NCBI RefSeq assembly: GCF_014204715.1
Contig: NZ_JACHLY010000001.1
Coordinates: 4,796,501-4,860,500 of the forward strand
Direction of reading: 5' to 3'
Source: Streptomonospora salina
GTDB lineage: Bacteria; Actinomycetota; Actinomycetes; Streptosporangiales; Streptosporangiaceae
DNA: 64,000 nucleotides
Shown: positions 45,524-55,403 of the stretch, in pieces
Position numbering within the stretch: the stretch's first letter is position 1
Layout: each line of letters starts with the position of its first letter
Made by a program: the position numbers and the translations under genes
Notes under the pieces: generated by a model
What the model was told of the DNA's origin: nothing
What the model saw: the letters and a program-made list of their open reading frames with translations, nothing else
Database searches by the model: none

Positions 45524-46388
45524 GACGCCCCCCGCCGGCGCCTCCGGAACCGACGAGCGCCGGGAGCGCCGCCGGCGCCTCCTCATCCACGTCGGACTGA
45601 TCGCCTTCGGGCTGATCATGCTCTACCCGCTGCTGTGGATGGTCTCCAGCTCCTTCAAACCGACCGCGGAGATCTTCAGCGACCCCGGCCTGATCCCCGA
45701 GACGTTCGTCCCGGAGAACTACACCGAGGGCTGGACGGCGCTGCAGTTCCCCTTCCACCACTACATCTGGAACTCGCTGATCGTGGTGGCGGGCTCGATC
45801 ATCGGCAACCTGGTGGCCTGCTCGATGGCCGCCTACGCCTTCGCGCGGCTGGAGTTCAAAGGCAAGCGGCTGTTCTTCTCGATCATGCTGATGACGATCA
45901 TGCTGCCCATTCACGTGGTGATCGTTCCGCAGTACATCCTGTTCGCCAATCTGGACTGGATCAACACGTACTATCCGCTGATCGTGCCGAAACTGCTGGC
46001 CACAGACGCGTTCTTCATCTTCCTGATGGTGCAGTTCATCCGCGGGCTGCCGCGCGACCTGGACGAGGCCGCGCGCATCGACGGATGCGGGCACGTGCGC
46101 ATCTTCCTGCGCATCGTGATGCCGCTGTCCGCGCCGGCGCTGGCCACCACCGCGATCTTCACCTTCATCTGGACCTGGAACGACTTCTTCAGCCAACTGA
46201 TCTTTCTGACCGACCCCGAGATGTACACCGTCCCCATCGCGTTGCGGACGTTCGTGGATTCCCAGAGCCAGACCTCCTGGGGCCCCCTCTTCGCGATGTC
46301 GGCGATCGCGCTCGGCCCGATCTTCGGATTCTTCCTCGCCGGGCAGCGGTACCTGGTGCGCGGTATCGCCACCACAGGAATCAAGTGA
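45513..46388 (+). CDS. Sugar ABC transporter permease 2 (MalG-like)
   Basis: A 291-residue partner permease. Hydrophobic segments start at LLIHVGLIAFGLIMLYPLLW. The EAA loop DLDEAARIDGCGHVRIFLRIVMPLSAPAL is well conserved, and the protein ends RYLVRGIATTGIK, the usual MalG-type tail. It overlaps permease 1 by 11 nt and is followed 19 nt later by the binding protein. Confidence 0.94.
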   Translation: MVTKTPPAGASGTDERRERRRRLLIHVGLIAFGLIMLYPLLWMVSSSFKPTAEIFSDPGLIPETFVPENYTEGWTALQFPFHHYIWNSLIVVAGSIIGNLVACSMAAYAFARLEFKGKRLFFSIMLMTIMLPIHVVIVPQYILFANLDWINTYYPLIVPKLLATDAFFIFLMVQFIRGLPRDLDEAARIDGCGHVRIFLRIVMPLSAPALATTAIFTFIWTWNDFFSQLIFLTDPEMYTVPIALRTFVDSQSQTSWGPLFAMSAIALGPIFGFFLAGQRYLVRGIATTGIK

Positions 46389-46407
46389 TTCGAAAGGAAC
46401 ACCGACT

Positions 46408-47694
46408 ATGCGACTTGGGCTCAAACCGGCGGCGGGCATCGCCGCTCTGGTGATGGCCGCGACCGCCTGCGGGGGAGGCGGGTCCGGCGATGAGGCGGTC
46501 GAGCTGCGCTTCTCCTGGTGGGGCGCCGACGACCGCCACGAGACCACTCAAGAGGTGATCAAGCGGTTCGAGGAGGCCAATCCCAACATCACGGTCACCG
46601 GTGAGTACACCGACTGGTCCAGCTACTGGGACCGGCTGGCCACCAACGCCGCTGCCGGCGACGCGCCCGACATCATCACGCAGGAGGAGCGCTACCTGCG
46701 CGAGTACGCCGACCGCGGCGCCCTGCTGGACCTCGGCGAGGTCGGCGACCAGCTCGACACCTCCAACCTCGACCAGCTGGTCATGGGCGGCGGCGAGTTG
46801 GACGGCGGGCTGTACGCCGTGCCCACCGGTGTCAACGCCTTCGCGATGATGGCCGATCCCCAGGCCTTCGACGAGGCCGGCGTGGACATGCCCGACGACG
46901 AGACCTGGACCTGGCAGGACTGGGTCGACACCGCCGCCGAGATCAGCGAGCAGTCCGACGGCGACATCATCGGCACGCAGGACATGGCCTTCAACGAGCA
47001 GAGCTTCCAGATCTTCGCCCGCCAGCGCGAGCAGTCCCTCTACGACGAGAACGGCGAGCTGAACTTCGACAAGGCCACCATGACCGAGTACTGGGAGTAC
47101 ATGGTCGGCGTCCACGAGGAGGGCGGCGCTCCCGGCGCCTCCAAGAGCGTGGAAGTGGAGGCGGGAGGCCCCGACCAGTCCGTGCTGGCCGACAACTCCG
47201 GCGCCATGGCGTCCTTCTGGACCAACCAGCTCGGCACTATGGAGGAGACGTCCGGACGCGACCTGGAGCTGCTGCGCTTCCCCGGTGAGAGCGAGAGCGC
47301 CCAGGCCGGAACCTTCTTCAAGCCGGCGATGCACTACTCGATCTCCGCCGGTACCGAGCACCCGGAGGAGGCCGCGAAGTTCGTGGACTTCCTGGTCAAC
47401 GACAAGGCGGCGGGCGAGCTCATCCTCGCCGACCGCGGGCTGCCGGCCAACACCGAGCTGCGCGAAGAGCTGATGAGCGAGCTGTCGGCGCCCGACCAGG
47501 AGAGCGCGGAGTTCCTCGAAGAGATCGAGGGCGACGTGGCCGGCGCCGTCCCGCCCCCGCCCATGGGCGCGGGCGACGTCGTCGACATCACGATGCGCAT
47601 CAACGAGGACGTGATGTTCGGCGACCTCACCCCAGAGGGGGCCGCCGAGCGCTGGATTTCGGAGGTCGAGGAGGCCACCGGCGGAGCCGGGTGA
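46408..47694 (+). CDS. Sugar-binding lipoprotein of ABC importer
   Basis: A 428-residue extracellular solute-binding protein of family 1. The N-terminus MRLGLKPAAGIAALVMAATACGGGG is a lipoprotein signal with the lipobox ATAC. The mature part opens VELRFSWWGADDRHETTQEV, then FEEANPNITVTGEY and AAAGDAPDIITQEE, standard for the family. The ligand is not predictable, although the divergent oxidoreductase suggests a sugar or polyol. ATG 46408 follows GAAAGGA. It ends 25 nt before a bidirectional terminator. Confidence 0.94.
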   Translation: MRLGLKPAAGIAALVMAATACGGGGSGDEAVELRFSWWGADDRHETTQEVIKRFEEANPNITVTGEYTDWSSYWDRLATNAAAGDAPDIITQEERYLREYADRGALLDLGEVGDQLDTSNLDQLVMGGGELDGGLYAVPTGVNAFAMMADPQAFDEAGVDMPDDETWTWQDWVDTAAEISEQSDGDIIGTQDMAFNEQSFQIFARQREQSLYDENGELNFDKATMTEYWEYMVGVHEEGGAPGASKSVEVEAGGPDQSVLADNSGAMASFWTNQLGTMEETSGRDLELLRFPGESESAQAGTFFKPAMHYSISAGTEHPEEAAKFVDFLVNDKAAGELILADRGLPANTELREELMSELSAPDQESAEFLEEIEGDVAGAVPPPPMGAGDVVDITMRINEDVMFGDLTPEGAAERWISEVEEATGGAG

Positions 47695-47719
47695 CCGCTC
47701 CCCACGCGCCGATCCACAA

Positions 47720-47756
47720 CCGGCGCCCGCCCTTCCGGCCGAAGGGCGGGCGCCGG
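47720..47756. terminator. Bidirectional terminator between importer and pgl
   Basis: A perfect 16-bp stem (47720-47735 with 47741-47756) with a 5-nt loop lies between two convergent stop codons (47694 and 47820). It probably serves both transcripts. Confidence 0.75.
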
Positions 47757-47819
47757 CCCGCGCGCGGTAGCAGGGGCGCGGCGGAGCGCCGGAGCCGCCG
47801 GCGCAGCGGACCGGCGCGC

Positions 47820-48602
47820 CTACCGCTGTCCGCGAGAGGCGAACTCCGGAGGCAGCCCGGCCGCGGAATCGGCGTCGAGCAGGAACAACGTGCGCGACCG
47901 GCCGTAGGCGCCCGCCGCCGGCACCTGGACGGGACCGGCGCCGCCGAGGGCTTGCCGGACCGCGTCGGCCTTGCCCGCCCCCGACGCCAGCAGCCACACC
48001 TCGCGGGCCGAGCGGATGGCCTGGAACGTCAGCGAGATCCGGGTCGGCGGTGGTTTGGGCGCATCGTGCACCGCCACCACCGCGCGCTCGTCCTCGTGCA
48101 GCGCCGGCTGCTCGGGAAACAGCGACGCGACGTGGGTGTCGGGGCCCACGCCCAGCAGGCACACGTCGAAGGCCGGGATCGGGGAGCCGCTCTCCGGCGG
48201 CGCCGCGCGGGCCAGTTCGGCGGCGTAGCGCTCGGCCGCGAGACCCGGGTCGGCACCGTCGCGCCCGTCGGAGGCCGGAATCGGGTGCACCCGCTCGGGG
48301 TCGACGCCGACGTGGTCCAGCAGGGCCTCGCGCGCCTGGGTCTCGTTGCGTTCGGAATCGCCCGACCGCAGGAAGCGCTCGTCGCCCCACCACACGTCCA
48401 GGCGGCTCCAGTCCACGGCGTCGCGGGCGGGTGTCCGGGCCAGCTCGGCCAGCACCGCGATGCCCGCACCGCCGCCGGTGAGCACGATCGAGGCGTCGCC
48501 CCGCGCGGACTGCGCGTCGACCAGCCGGATCGCCACACGTGCGGCCGTCGCCGTGGCCAGTGCCGAGGAATCGCGGTGCACGATCGCTGTCGGAGTGGTC
48601 AC
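47820..48602 (-). CDS. pgl: 6-phosphogluconolactonase
   Basis: Hydrolyses 6-phosphogluconolactone in the oxidative pentose-phosphate pathway. A DevB-type protein of 260 residues. Landmarks are IVLTGGGAGIAVLAEL, WWGDERFLRSGDSERNETQAREALLDHVG, FDVCLLGVGPDTHVASLFP and the C-terminal ASGAGKADAVRQAL. The GTG at 48602 overlaps the opcA stop by 4 nt, so the two are coupled. The family's usual GPDGH is GPDTH here. Confidence 0.94.
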   Translation of the reverse strand: MTTPTAIVHRDSSALATATAARVAIRLVDAQSARGDASIVLTGGGAGIAVLAELARTPARDAVDWSRLDVWWGDERFLRSGDSERNETQAREALLDHVGVDPERVHPIPASDGRDGADPGLAAERYAAELARAAPPESGSPIPAFDVCLLGVGPDTHVASLFPEQPALHEDERAVVAVHDAPKPPPTRISLTFQAIRSAREVWLLASGAGKADAVRQALGGAGPVQVPAAGAYGRSRTLFLLDADSAAGLPPEFASRGQR

Positions 48603-49525
48603 GCGGGCTCCTCCGTCGGCTGCCTGAGGTCGGCCATGTGCTTGGCGGTGCGTTCGTAGACGTCGTCGGCGTCCAGCCGGCGAAGCTCTTCGGCCAGCGA
48701 CTCCGACAGCCGGCGCCGCGACAGCGCCACCGACTGCTCGGGCTGGTCGAACCGGGAGAGTGTGGCCACGCGCCCGTCCTTGCGCTGCACCGAAATGTCG
48801 CCGTCCTCGGTGATCAGCCGCGACCCGGTGATTCCGGGCCCGTTCGAGAGGTTGCGCCGCACGCCCACCCCCAGCCGGTCCGACAGCCACGCCGCCAGCA
48901 GGTCGGCGCTGGGATAGTCCGATTCCCCGGTGACCTCGGCCGACTCCACCCAGCCGCACGGCTGGTCCATGGTGCTGGCCAGCAGCGACCGCCACGGGGT
49001 CAGCCGGGTCCAGGTCAGGTCGGTGTCGCCGGGCTGGTAATTGCGGATGCGGCCGCGCAGGTCGGCGATGGGGTCGGCGGCGCGCAGCGCGTCGGTGATG
49101 CGGCGGTGGGCCAGCCGCCCCACCAGGTCGGCGGACGGGTTCTGCGGGCCCACACCCGGCCACCAGGCCACGACCGGGGAGTCGGGCACCAGCAGCGGCG
49201 TCACCACCGAGCCCGGGTGCTCGCCCAGCGGACCGTAGAGGCGCAGCAGGATCGCCTCTCCCGGACCCGACGTTCCGGGCCGGCGGATCTCGGCGTCGAT
49301 GGAGGGATCGGCGCCCGGATCGCGGCGGATCAGCGCCAGGATCCGCGAGGGGTGCTCGCGGCCGGCCTCGGTGGCGGCGCGCACGGCGTCGTAATGGTCG
49401 GCCTCGTCGGTCACCACGATCAGCGTCAGCACCATGTTCAGTGCGCCGCCGCCGACACTGTGCCGCTCGGCGGTCAGCGCGTCGGTGATCTCCGACGTGG
49501 TCGTATGCGGCAGGTACAGCGTCAT
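48599..49525 (-). CDS. opcA: Glucose-6-phosphate dehydrogenase assembly protein OpcA
   Basis: OpcA is an allosteric activator or assembly factor of G6PDH in cyanobacteria and actinobacteria. The 308-residue protein starts MTLYLPHTTTSEITDAL behind GGGGAGG. It contains VLTLIVVTDEADHYDAV, LLVPDSPVVAWWPG and RNYQPGDTDLTWTRLTPWRSLLAS, all typical of the family. It sits between zwf and pgl on the same strand, 91 nt after zwf. Confidence 0.94.
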   Translation of the reverse strand: MTLYLPHTTTSEITDALTAERHSVGGGALNMVLTLIVVTDEADHYDAVRAATEAGREHPSRILALIRRDPGADPSIDAEIRRPGTSGPGEAILLRLYGPLGEHPGSVVTPLLVPDSPVVAWWPGVGPQNPSADLVGRLAHRRITDALRAADPIADLRGRIRNYQPGDTDLTWTRLTPWRSLLASTMDQPCGWVESAEVTGESDYPSADLLAAWLSDRLGVGVRRNLSNGPGITGSRLITEDGDISVQRKDGRVATLSRFDQPEQSVALSRRRLSESLAEELRRLDADDVYERTAKHMADLRQPTEEPA

Positions 49526-49616
49526 CGGACGTCGCCTCCCCAAAGCGTGCGAAGGATCGGCCGGAGCCCGGCCGCGGATCGGCCGGCGGGCGCGCGCCGG
49601 CCCGCGTCGGCGCCGG

Positions 49617-51161
49617 TCACGGCCGCCTCCACAGGCGGCCGTCGCGCGCCAGCAGATCGTGGGCCGAACGCGGCCCCCACGTGCCGGCCTCGTACTGCTC
49701 GGGCCGGCCCTGCTTGGCCCAGTACTCCTCGACCGGGTCGAGGATCCGCCAGGACAGCTCCACTTCCTCCTGGCGCGGGAACAGCGGCGGGTCGCCGATG
49801 AGCACGTCGAGGATGAGGCGCTCGTAGGCCTCGGGGCTCGCCTCGGTGAAGGACTGGCCGTAGGTGAAGTCCATGGTGACGTCGCGGACCTCCATCGCCG
49901 GGCCGGGGACCTTCGAACCGAACCGCAGGGTCACCCCCTCGTCGGGCTGGATGCGCAGCACCAGAGCGTTCTGGCCCAGATCCTCGACGTCGACGGAGCT
50001 GAACACCTGGTGCGGCGCCCGCTGGAACACCAGCGCCACCTCGGTCACCCGCCGGCCCAGGCGCTTGCCGGTGCGCAGGTAGAACGGCACGCCCGCCCAG
50101 CGGCGGCTGCCCACGCCCAGTTTCATCGCCGCGTAGGTCTCCGTGGTGGAGTCGTCGGGGATGCCCTCCTCGTCGAGGTAGCCCGACACCTGCTCGCCGC
50201 CCTGCCAGCCTCCGGCGTACTGGCCGCGCGCGGTACCCGAGGCCAGGTCGGCGGGAAGCTCTACCGCCGAGAGGGCCTTCTCCTTCTCGGCGCGGATAGC
50301 GTCGGCGCTGAAGGTCACCGGCTCCTCCATCGCCACCAGCGCCAACAGCTGCAGCAAGTGGTTCTGGATCACGTCGCGGGCGGCGCCGATGCCGTCGTAG
50401 TAGCCGGCCCGGCCGCCCACGCCGATGTCCTCGGCCATGGTGATCTGGACGTGGTCGACGTAGTTGCGGTGCCACAGCGGCTCGAAGAGCGTGTTGGCGA
50501 ACCGCAGCGCCATGATGTTCTGGACGGTCTCCTTGCCCAGATAGTGGTCGATGCGGAAGACCGACTGCGGAGGGAACACGTCGTCGACGACCGCGTTGAG
50601 CTCCTGGGCGCTCTCGAGGTCGTGGCCGAACGGCTTCTCGATGATCACGCGCCGCCAGGCCGACTCCTCCGACTCGGCCAGGTTGGAGCGTTTGAGCTGC
50701 TTGACCACGCTCGGGAACAGCTTGGGCGGCAGCGACAGGTAGAACGCGTAGTTGCCGCCGGTGCCGCGTTCGGCGTCCAGTTCGCGCACGGTGCGGGCCA
50801 ACTCGTCGAAGGCGGCGTCGTCGTTCAACTCGCCGGCCACGAACCGCAGGCCCTCGCTGAGCTGGCGCCACACGTCCTCGCGGAAGGGCGTGCGCGCGTT
50901 CTCGCGCACCGCCTGCTGCGCCTCGGCCGCGAAGTCCTGGTCCGCCCAGTCGCGGCGGGCGAAGCCCACCAGGCCGAAACCGGGCGGCAGCAGGCCGCGG
51001 TTGGCCAGGTCGTAGATCGCCGGAAGCAGCTTCTTGCGGGCGAGGTCGCCCGTGACCCCGAACAGCACCAGCACGCTCGGCCCGGCGATGCGTGGCAGGC
51101 GGCGGTCCTCCTCACTGCGCAGCGGGTTCGGGATCGCTCCCGGCATCACCGGTTCTTTCAA
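49617..51161 (-). CDS. zwf: Glucose-6-phosphate 1-dehydrogenase
   Basis: Oxidises glucose-6-phosphate to the lactone, making NADPH. The 514-residue protein has the NADP motif VLFGVTGDLARKKLLPA, the catalytic RIDHYLGKE, the lysine motif VIIEKPFGHD, and PFYLRTGKRLGRRVTEVAL. The TTG at 51161 has GGGAGCG at the right distance; ATG 51146 would remove five residues. It is followed by opcA and pgl, forming a coherent NADPH-producing operon. Confidence 0.97.
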   Translation of the reverse strand: MKEPVMPGAIPNPLRSEEDRRLPRIAGPSVLVLFGVTGDLARKKLLPAIYDLANRGLLPPGFGLVGFARRDWADQDFAAEAQQAVRENARTPFREDVWRQLSEGLRFVAGELNDDAAFDELARTVRELDAERGTGGNYAFYLSLPPKLFPSVVKQLKRSNLAESEESAWRRVIIEKPFGHDLESAQELNAVVDDVFPPQSVFRIDHYLGKETVQNIMALRFANTLFEPLWHRNYVDHVQITMAEDIGVGGRAGYYDGIGAARDVIQNHLLQLLALVAMEEPVTFSADAIRAEKEKALSAVELPADLASGTARGQYAGGWQGGEQVSGYLDEEGIPDDSTTETYAAMKLGVGSRRWAGVPFYLRTGKRLGRRVTEVALVFQRAPHQVFSSVDVEDLGQNALVLRIQPDEGVTLRFGSKVPGPAMEVRDVTMDFTYGQSFTEASPEAYERLILDVLIGDPPLFPRQEEVELSWRILDPVEEYWAKQGRPEQYEAGTWGPRSAHDLLARDGRLWRRP

Positions 51162-51330
51162 CGTCGCTCCCGTGTCGTCGTGGTGGCTGTGCGGCGCAGC
51201 GGCGCCCGGTCGGCGCCCCGCCGACCCCTGGCGGGGACCGGCCCGGCGGGCGCACCGGGCCGCCCGCCCGACCGGTGGCGCTGCTGCGCTCTTTCGCCGG
51301 TCCCGGCCCTATGCCGAGCCGGTACCGGGC

Positions 51331-52437
51331 TCAGCTGTGGGCCTCCAGCCGCTCGGAGACCCGCCCGAGCAGCCCGTCCCAGGATTTGGCGAACTTGTCG
51401 ACGCCTTCGTCTTCGAGGACGGCCGTGACGTCGTCGTAGTCGATACCCAGGGCCGCGACGGCGGCGAGGTCCGCGCGGGCCTGCTCGTAGCCGCCGCGGA
51501 CGGTGTCGCCGGTGATCTCGGCGTGGTCGGCCACGGCCTCAAGCGTGTCCTCGGGCATGGTGTTGACGGTGCCCGGCGCCACCAGCCGATCGACGTAGCG
51601 GGTGTCGTCGTAGGCGGGATCCTTGACGCCTGTGGAGGCCCACAGCGGCCGCTGCGGGCTGGCGCCGGCGTCGGCGAGCGCCTTCCACCGGTCCGTCGCG
51701 AACGCCTGCTCGAAGGCCTCGTAGGCCAGGCGCGCGTTGGCGATGGCCGCGCGGCCCTTGAGCGCGGCGGCCTCGTCGGTGCCGATCCCGTCCAACCGCT
51801 TGTCGACCTCGGCGTCGACGCGGCTGACGAAGAAGGAGGCCACGGATCGGATGCGCGAGATGTCGCGGCCGTTGGCGCGGGCCTGCTCCAGCCCGGCCAT
51901 GAACGCGTCCATCACGCCGCGGTAGCGGTCCAGTGAGAAGATCAGCGTGACGTTGACGTCGATCCCCTCGGCCAGCGCGCGCGTGATCGCCGGCAGCCCT
52001 TCGGCGGTGGCCGGGATCTTGATGAAGACGTTGGGGCGGTCCACCAGCCACCACAGGCCGCGGGCTTCGGCCACGGTCCGCTCCGTCTCGCGGGCCAGGC
52101 GCGGGTCGACCTCCAACGAGACCCGGCCGTCGGTCCCGCCGGTGGACTCGTAGGTCGGGCGCAGGACGTCGGCGGCCCAGCGGATGTCGTAGCCGGTGAT
52201 CGAGCGCACGGCCTCGTCGACCGACACCCGGCGCGTGGCGAGGTCGCGCAACTGGTCGTCGTAGGCGTCGCTCTCCTTGAGCGCCTTGTCGAAGATGGTG
52301 GGGTTGGAGGTCACACCGACCAGGCTGCGGTCGGTGACGAGCTTGTGCAGGTTGCCCGAGCGCAGCCGGTCCCGGCTGATGTCGTCCAGCCAGACGGCCA
52401 CGCCCTCGGCGGACAGTGTGTGAAGCGGTTCGGTCAT
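51331..52437 (-). CDS. tal: Transaldolase
   Basis: Transfers a dihydroxyacetone unit between sugar phosphates in the non-oxidative pentose-phosphate branch. The 368-residue protein belongs to the longer actinobacterial transaldolase class. It shows [14 protein letters not shown], the Schiff-base lysine in [34 protein letters not shown] and [16 protein letters not shown] 52437 follows GGAAGAGCCAAGGC. It lies between tkt and zwf on the same strand; a perfect 50-bp palindrome lies upstream. Confidence 0.96.
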   Translation of the reverse strand: MTEPLHTLSAEGVAVWLDDISRDRLRSGNLHKLVTDRSLVGVTSNPTIFDKALKESDAYDDQLRDLATRRVSVDEAVRSITGYDIRWAADVLRPTYESTGGTDGRVSLEVDPRLARETERTVAEARGLWWLVDRPNVFIKIPATAEGLPAITRALAEGIDVNVTLIFSLDRYRGVMDAFMAGLEQARANGRDISRIRSVASFFVSRVDAEVDKRLDGIGTDEAAALKGRAAIANARLAYEAFEQAFATDRWKALADAGASPQRPLWASTGVKDPAYDDTRYVDRLVAPGTVNTMPEDTLEAVADHAEITGDTVRGGYEQARADLAAVAALGIDYDDVTAVLEDEGVDKFAKSWDGLLGRVSERLEAHS

Positions 52438-52522
52438 GCCTTGGCTCTTCCTCGTAGCTGTGCTCCCGAGCGCGACCCGCCGCCGTCCCGGGTGGGGACG
52501 CTGCGCGTCACGCGCGTGTCTT

Positions 52523-52572
52523 CGTGCCCGCGGACGTGCCGGCGGCGCGCCGCCGGCACGTCCGCGGGCACG
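52523..52572. repeat. Perfect 50-bp palindrome between tkt and tal
   Basis: All 25 base pairs of 52523-52547 pair with 52548-52572 with no unpaired loop base in DNA; G-U pairs extend it by two more in RNA. It lies 68 nt after the tkt stop and 85 nt before the tal start, both minus strand. It likely forms a very strong terminator or mRNA end. Pure GC with no T-tract. Confidence 0.75.
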
Positions 52573-52640
52573 GGGCCCCGACGGCGTCGCGGAGGACGGC
52601 GAAGCGCCCCCCGCCCCCGGGGAAGTCCCTCCCGCCGGGA

Positions 52641-54761
52641 TCAATTCCCGGTCGTCGAGCCCTGCTCACCGCCGAGCTTGGCGATGCTGGCGTGCACCGC
52701 GGCCACTACCCGCTCAGGGGTCAGCCCGAACTGTTCGTAGAGCGTGGTGTAGGGCGCAGAGGCACCGAAGTGCTCCAGGCCCACCGTCTCGCCGTGCGGT
52801 CCGACGAACTCGTTCCAGCCCAGGCCGATGCCGGCCTCGACCGACACCCGCGCCTCGACCGACGGCGGCAGCACGCTGTTGCGGTACGCGGCGTCCTGGG
52901 CGCGGAACCACTCGACGCTGGGCATGGAGACCACGCGCGTGGGCGTCCCCGCCTCCTCCAGGCGCTCGCGGGCCTGCATGGCGATGTCGACCTCGCTGCC
53001 GGTCGCGATGATCAGCGCCTGAGGGCTTCCGGAGCCGGCCTCGGCCAGGATGTAGCCGCCCTTGGCGGCGTTCTCGGCCGGGCCGAACCGCTCGCGGTCC
53101 ACGGTCGGCACGTTCTGCCGGGTCAGTGCCAGGGCCGTGGGGCGCTCGCCCTTGGCCAGGATGGTGCGCCAGGCCACCGCGGTCTCATTGGCGTCGGCGG
53201 GGCGCACCACGTCCAACCCCGGGATGGCCCGCAGCGCCCACAGGTGCTCGATCGGCTGGTGGGTGGGGCCGTCCTCGCCCAGGCCGATGGAGTCGTGGGT
53301 CCACACGTAGGTCACCGGCAGGCCCATCAGCGCCGCCAGCCGCACGGCCGGGCGCATGTAGTCGCTGAAGACCAGGAACGTTCCGCCGTAGGGCCGGGTG
53401 GGCCCGTGCAGCGCGATGCCGTTGAGGATCGAGCCCATACCGTGCTCGCGGACGCCGAAGTGCAGCACGCGTCCGAACCGGTTCCCGGAGAACGCCTTGG
53501 TGGAGTACTCCTCCGGGATGAACGACGGCTCGCCCTTGGGCGTGGTGTTGTTGGAGCCGGCCAGGTCGGCCGATCCGCCCCACAGCTCCGGCAGTACCGG
53601 CGCCAGTGCGCTGAGGATCTCGCCGCTGGCCTTGCGGGTGGCCACGCCCTTCGCGTCGGCGTCGAAGACCGGCAGGGCCTTCTCCCAGTCGTCGGGGAGC
53701 CGGCCCGACTCCAGGCGGTCGAACAGGTCGGCGCGCTCACCGGCGCTGCTGCGCCAGGACTCGAAGTCCCGCTCCCACACGGTGCGGGCGGTGCGCCCGC
53801 GGTCCACCGCTGCACGGGTGTGGGCGAGTACGTCCTCGGGCACGTGGAAGGTCAGCGCCGGGTCCAGGCCCAGCTCGCGCTTGGTGGCGGCCACCTCGTC
53901 GGCGCCCATGGCGGCGCCGTGGATGGCGCCCGTGTCCTGCTTGCCGGGGGAGGGCCAGCCGATGACGGTGCGCAGCCGGATGAAGGAGGGCCGCTCCGTC
54001 TCGGCCCGAGCGGCCAGCATCGCCCGGTGCAGGGCCTCGACGTCCTCGTTGTAGGCGCCGCCGTCGGTCCAGTCGATCTCCTGGACGTGCCAGCCGTAGG
54101 CGCGATACCGCGCGGCGACGTCCTCGGAGAAGGCGATCTGGGTGTCGTCCTCGATGGAGATGTGGTTGTCGTCGTAGAGGACGACGAGGTTTCCCAGCTT
54201 CTGCGTGCCCGCCAGTGCGCTGGCCTCGTGGCTGACGCCCTCCTGGACGTCGCCGTCGGAGCACACCGCGTAGACGAAGTGGTCGAAGGGGCTCTCACCG
54301 GGGGCCGACTCGGGGTCGAACAGGCCCCGTTCGCGGCGGGCGGCCATGGCCATGCCCACGGCGTTGCCGATGCCCTGGCCCAGCGGCCCGGTGGTGGTCT
54401 CCACCCCCGGGGTATGGCCGACCTCGGGGTGGCCGGGGGTGAGGCTGTCCCACTGGCGCAGCCGCTTCAGCTCGTCCAGGGGAAGGCCGTAGCCGGCCAG
54501 GTAGAGCTGGATGTAGAGAGTGAGGCTGGAGTGTCCGCAGGAGAGGACGAAGCGGTCGCGGCCGACCCAGGAGGGGTCGTTGGGGTCGTGCCGCATGATC
54601 TTCTGGAACAGCAGGTAGGCGGCCGGGGCGAGGCTCATCGCGGTGCCGGGGTGACCGGAGCCCGCCTCCTCGACCGCGTCCATCGCCAGAGCGCGGACCG
54701 TGTCCACCGCGCGCCGGTCCGGTTCCGACCACTCAAGGGACGTGGAGGTGTCGATGTTCAC
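52641..54761 (-). CDS. tkt: Transketolase
   Basis: A thiamine-diphosphate enzyme moving two-carbon units between sugar phosphates. The 706-residue protein has the N-terminal [13 protein letters not shown] and [16 protein letters not shown]. The cofactor-binding [19 protein letters not shown] leads to [12 protein letters not shown]. Further motifs are [15 protein letters not shown] and [20 protein letters not shown], and the C-terminal [17 protein letters not shown] 54761 follows AAGGAGCCC. It leads the minus-strand tkt-tal-zwf-opcA-pgl block. Confidence 0.98.
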   Translation of the reverse strand: MNIDTSTSLEWSEPDRRAVDTVRALAMDAVEEAGSGHPGTAMSLAPAAYLLFQKIMRHDPNDPSWVGRDRFVLSCGHSSLTLYIQLYLAGYGLPLDELKRLRQWDSLTPGHPEVGHTPGVETTTGPLGQGIGNAVGMAMAARRERGLFDPESAPGESPFDHFVYAVCSDGDVQEGVSHEASALAGTQKLGNLVVLYDDNHISIEDDTQIAFSEDVAARYRAYGWHVQEIDWTDGGAYNEDVEALHRAMLAARAETERPSFIRLRTVIGWPSPGKQDTGAIHGAAMGADEVAATKRELGLDPALTFHVPEDVLAHTRAAVDRGRTARTVWERDFESWRSSAGERADLFDRLESGRLPDDWEKALPVFDADAKGVATRKASGEILSALAPVLPELWGGSADLAGSNNTTPKGEPSFIPEEYSTKAFSGNRFGRVLHFGVREHGMGSILNGIALHGPTRPYGGTFLVFSDYMRPAVRLAALMGLPVTYVWTHDSIGLGEDGPTHQPIEHLWALRAIPGLDVVRPADANETAVAWRTILAKGERPTALALTRQNVPTVDRERFGPAENAAKGGYILAEAGSGSPQALIIATGSEVDIAMQARERLEEAGTPTRVVSMPSVEWFRAQDAAYRNSVLPPSVEARVSVEAGIGLGWNEFVGPHGETVGLEHFGASAPYTTLYEQFGLTPERVVAAVHASIAKLGGEQGSTTGN

Positions 54762-55219
54762 GCGGGCTCAGGGCTCCTTTCGCGCATTCAGCGGCACCCG
54801 GGCACGCGCCGCCCGGGTCGGTGAATGTGGGTTGTCCAGGGGTCGCGGTGGCCTGATCCCGCGGACGCCGGCGCACAGGTGCCGAGGGAGGGGCCGCCGA
54901 GCCGCCAGCGCCGGCCGGCGGGGCCGTCCCGGGCCGGGACCGGGGCTGCCCGCCGGAGTCGGCACGTGCGGCCGTGTGCGAGCTTATCGTCCCCCCGCGC
55001 CGCGGCCTATGTCTGACACGTCTCAGTGACCCGAGAGCCCTGTGCGCGGACGGTGCGGCCCCGGGCTGCGTGGCGCCCGTGCGCTGCGGCGCAGGGTGTG
55101 CGAGCCTGCTATGTGTGCTGCGGCGCCTCCTCCCGCGCCGCCGGCGCGGGACGTGCGGCATCCTGGGACGCGGTGCGCGGTTCGGACGCGGTACCCGGTG
55201 AAGGCGCGTCCGAGCGAAG
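54762..55219. other. tkt-ctaB divergent intergenic region, tkt side
   Basis: 458 nt without a convincing gene. Short GC-rich frames on both strands look like noise. It must contain the tkt promoter; a GATAAGCT stretch on the minus strand near 54985 is a weak -10 candidate. Confidence 0.35.
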
Positions 55220-55236
55220 TACTACAGTATGTCGTT
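55220..55236 (+). promoter_or_regulatory. BlaI-like operator upstream of ctaB
   Basis: TACTACAGTATGTCGTT matches the Rieske-gene operator at its first nine positions and the ctaA operator across most of its length. A -10 hexamer TACAGT is at 55223-55228. The transcript would begin near 55236, ~168 nt before ctaB. A 30-codon frame starts at the ATG inside the motif (55229-55321) but would precede the expected start site. Confidence 0.5.
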
Positions 55237-55403
55237 GACGGGGTCGTTCCCGGCGCGCTTCCGCCGCCGGTACGGATCGCCCCCGCTGTGGCGAGCCGAG
55301 CAGACCCCTGAGTTCCGTTGAGGTTGAGCGTGTCAGTGTCCGGAGTGCGGATGTCCCCCGAATCCACGGTGCCCGGGGCCGGGCCGGCCGCGCGGCGGTT
55401 CTG

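Noticed and set aside
55229-55321. A 30-codon leader peptide frame before ctaB
   Set aside because: Its ATG lies upstream of the transcription start predicted from the -10 box, it has no ribosome site, and its sequence shows no regulatory codon run.
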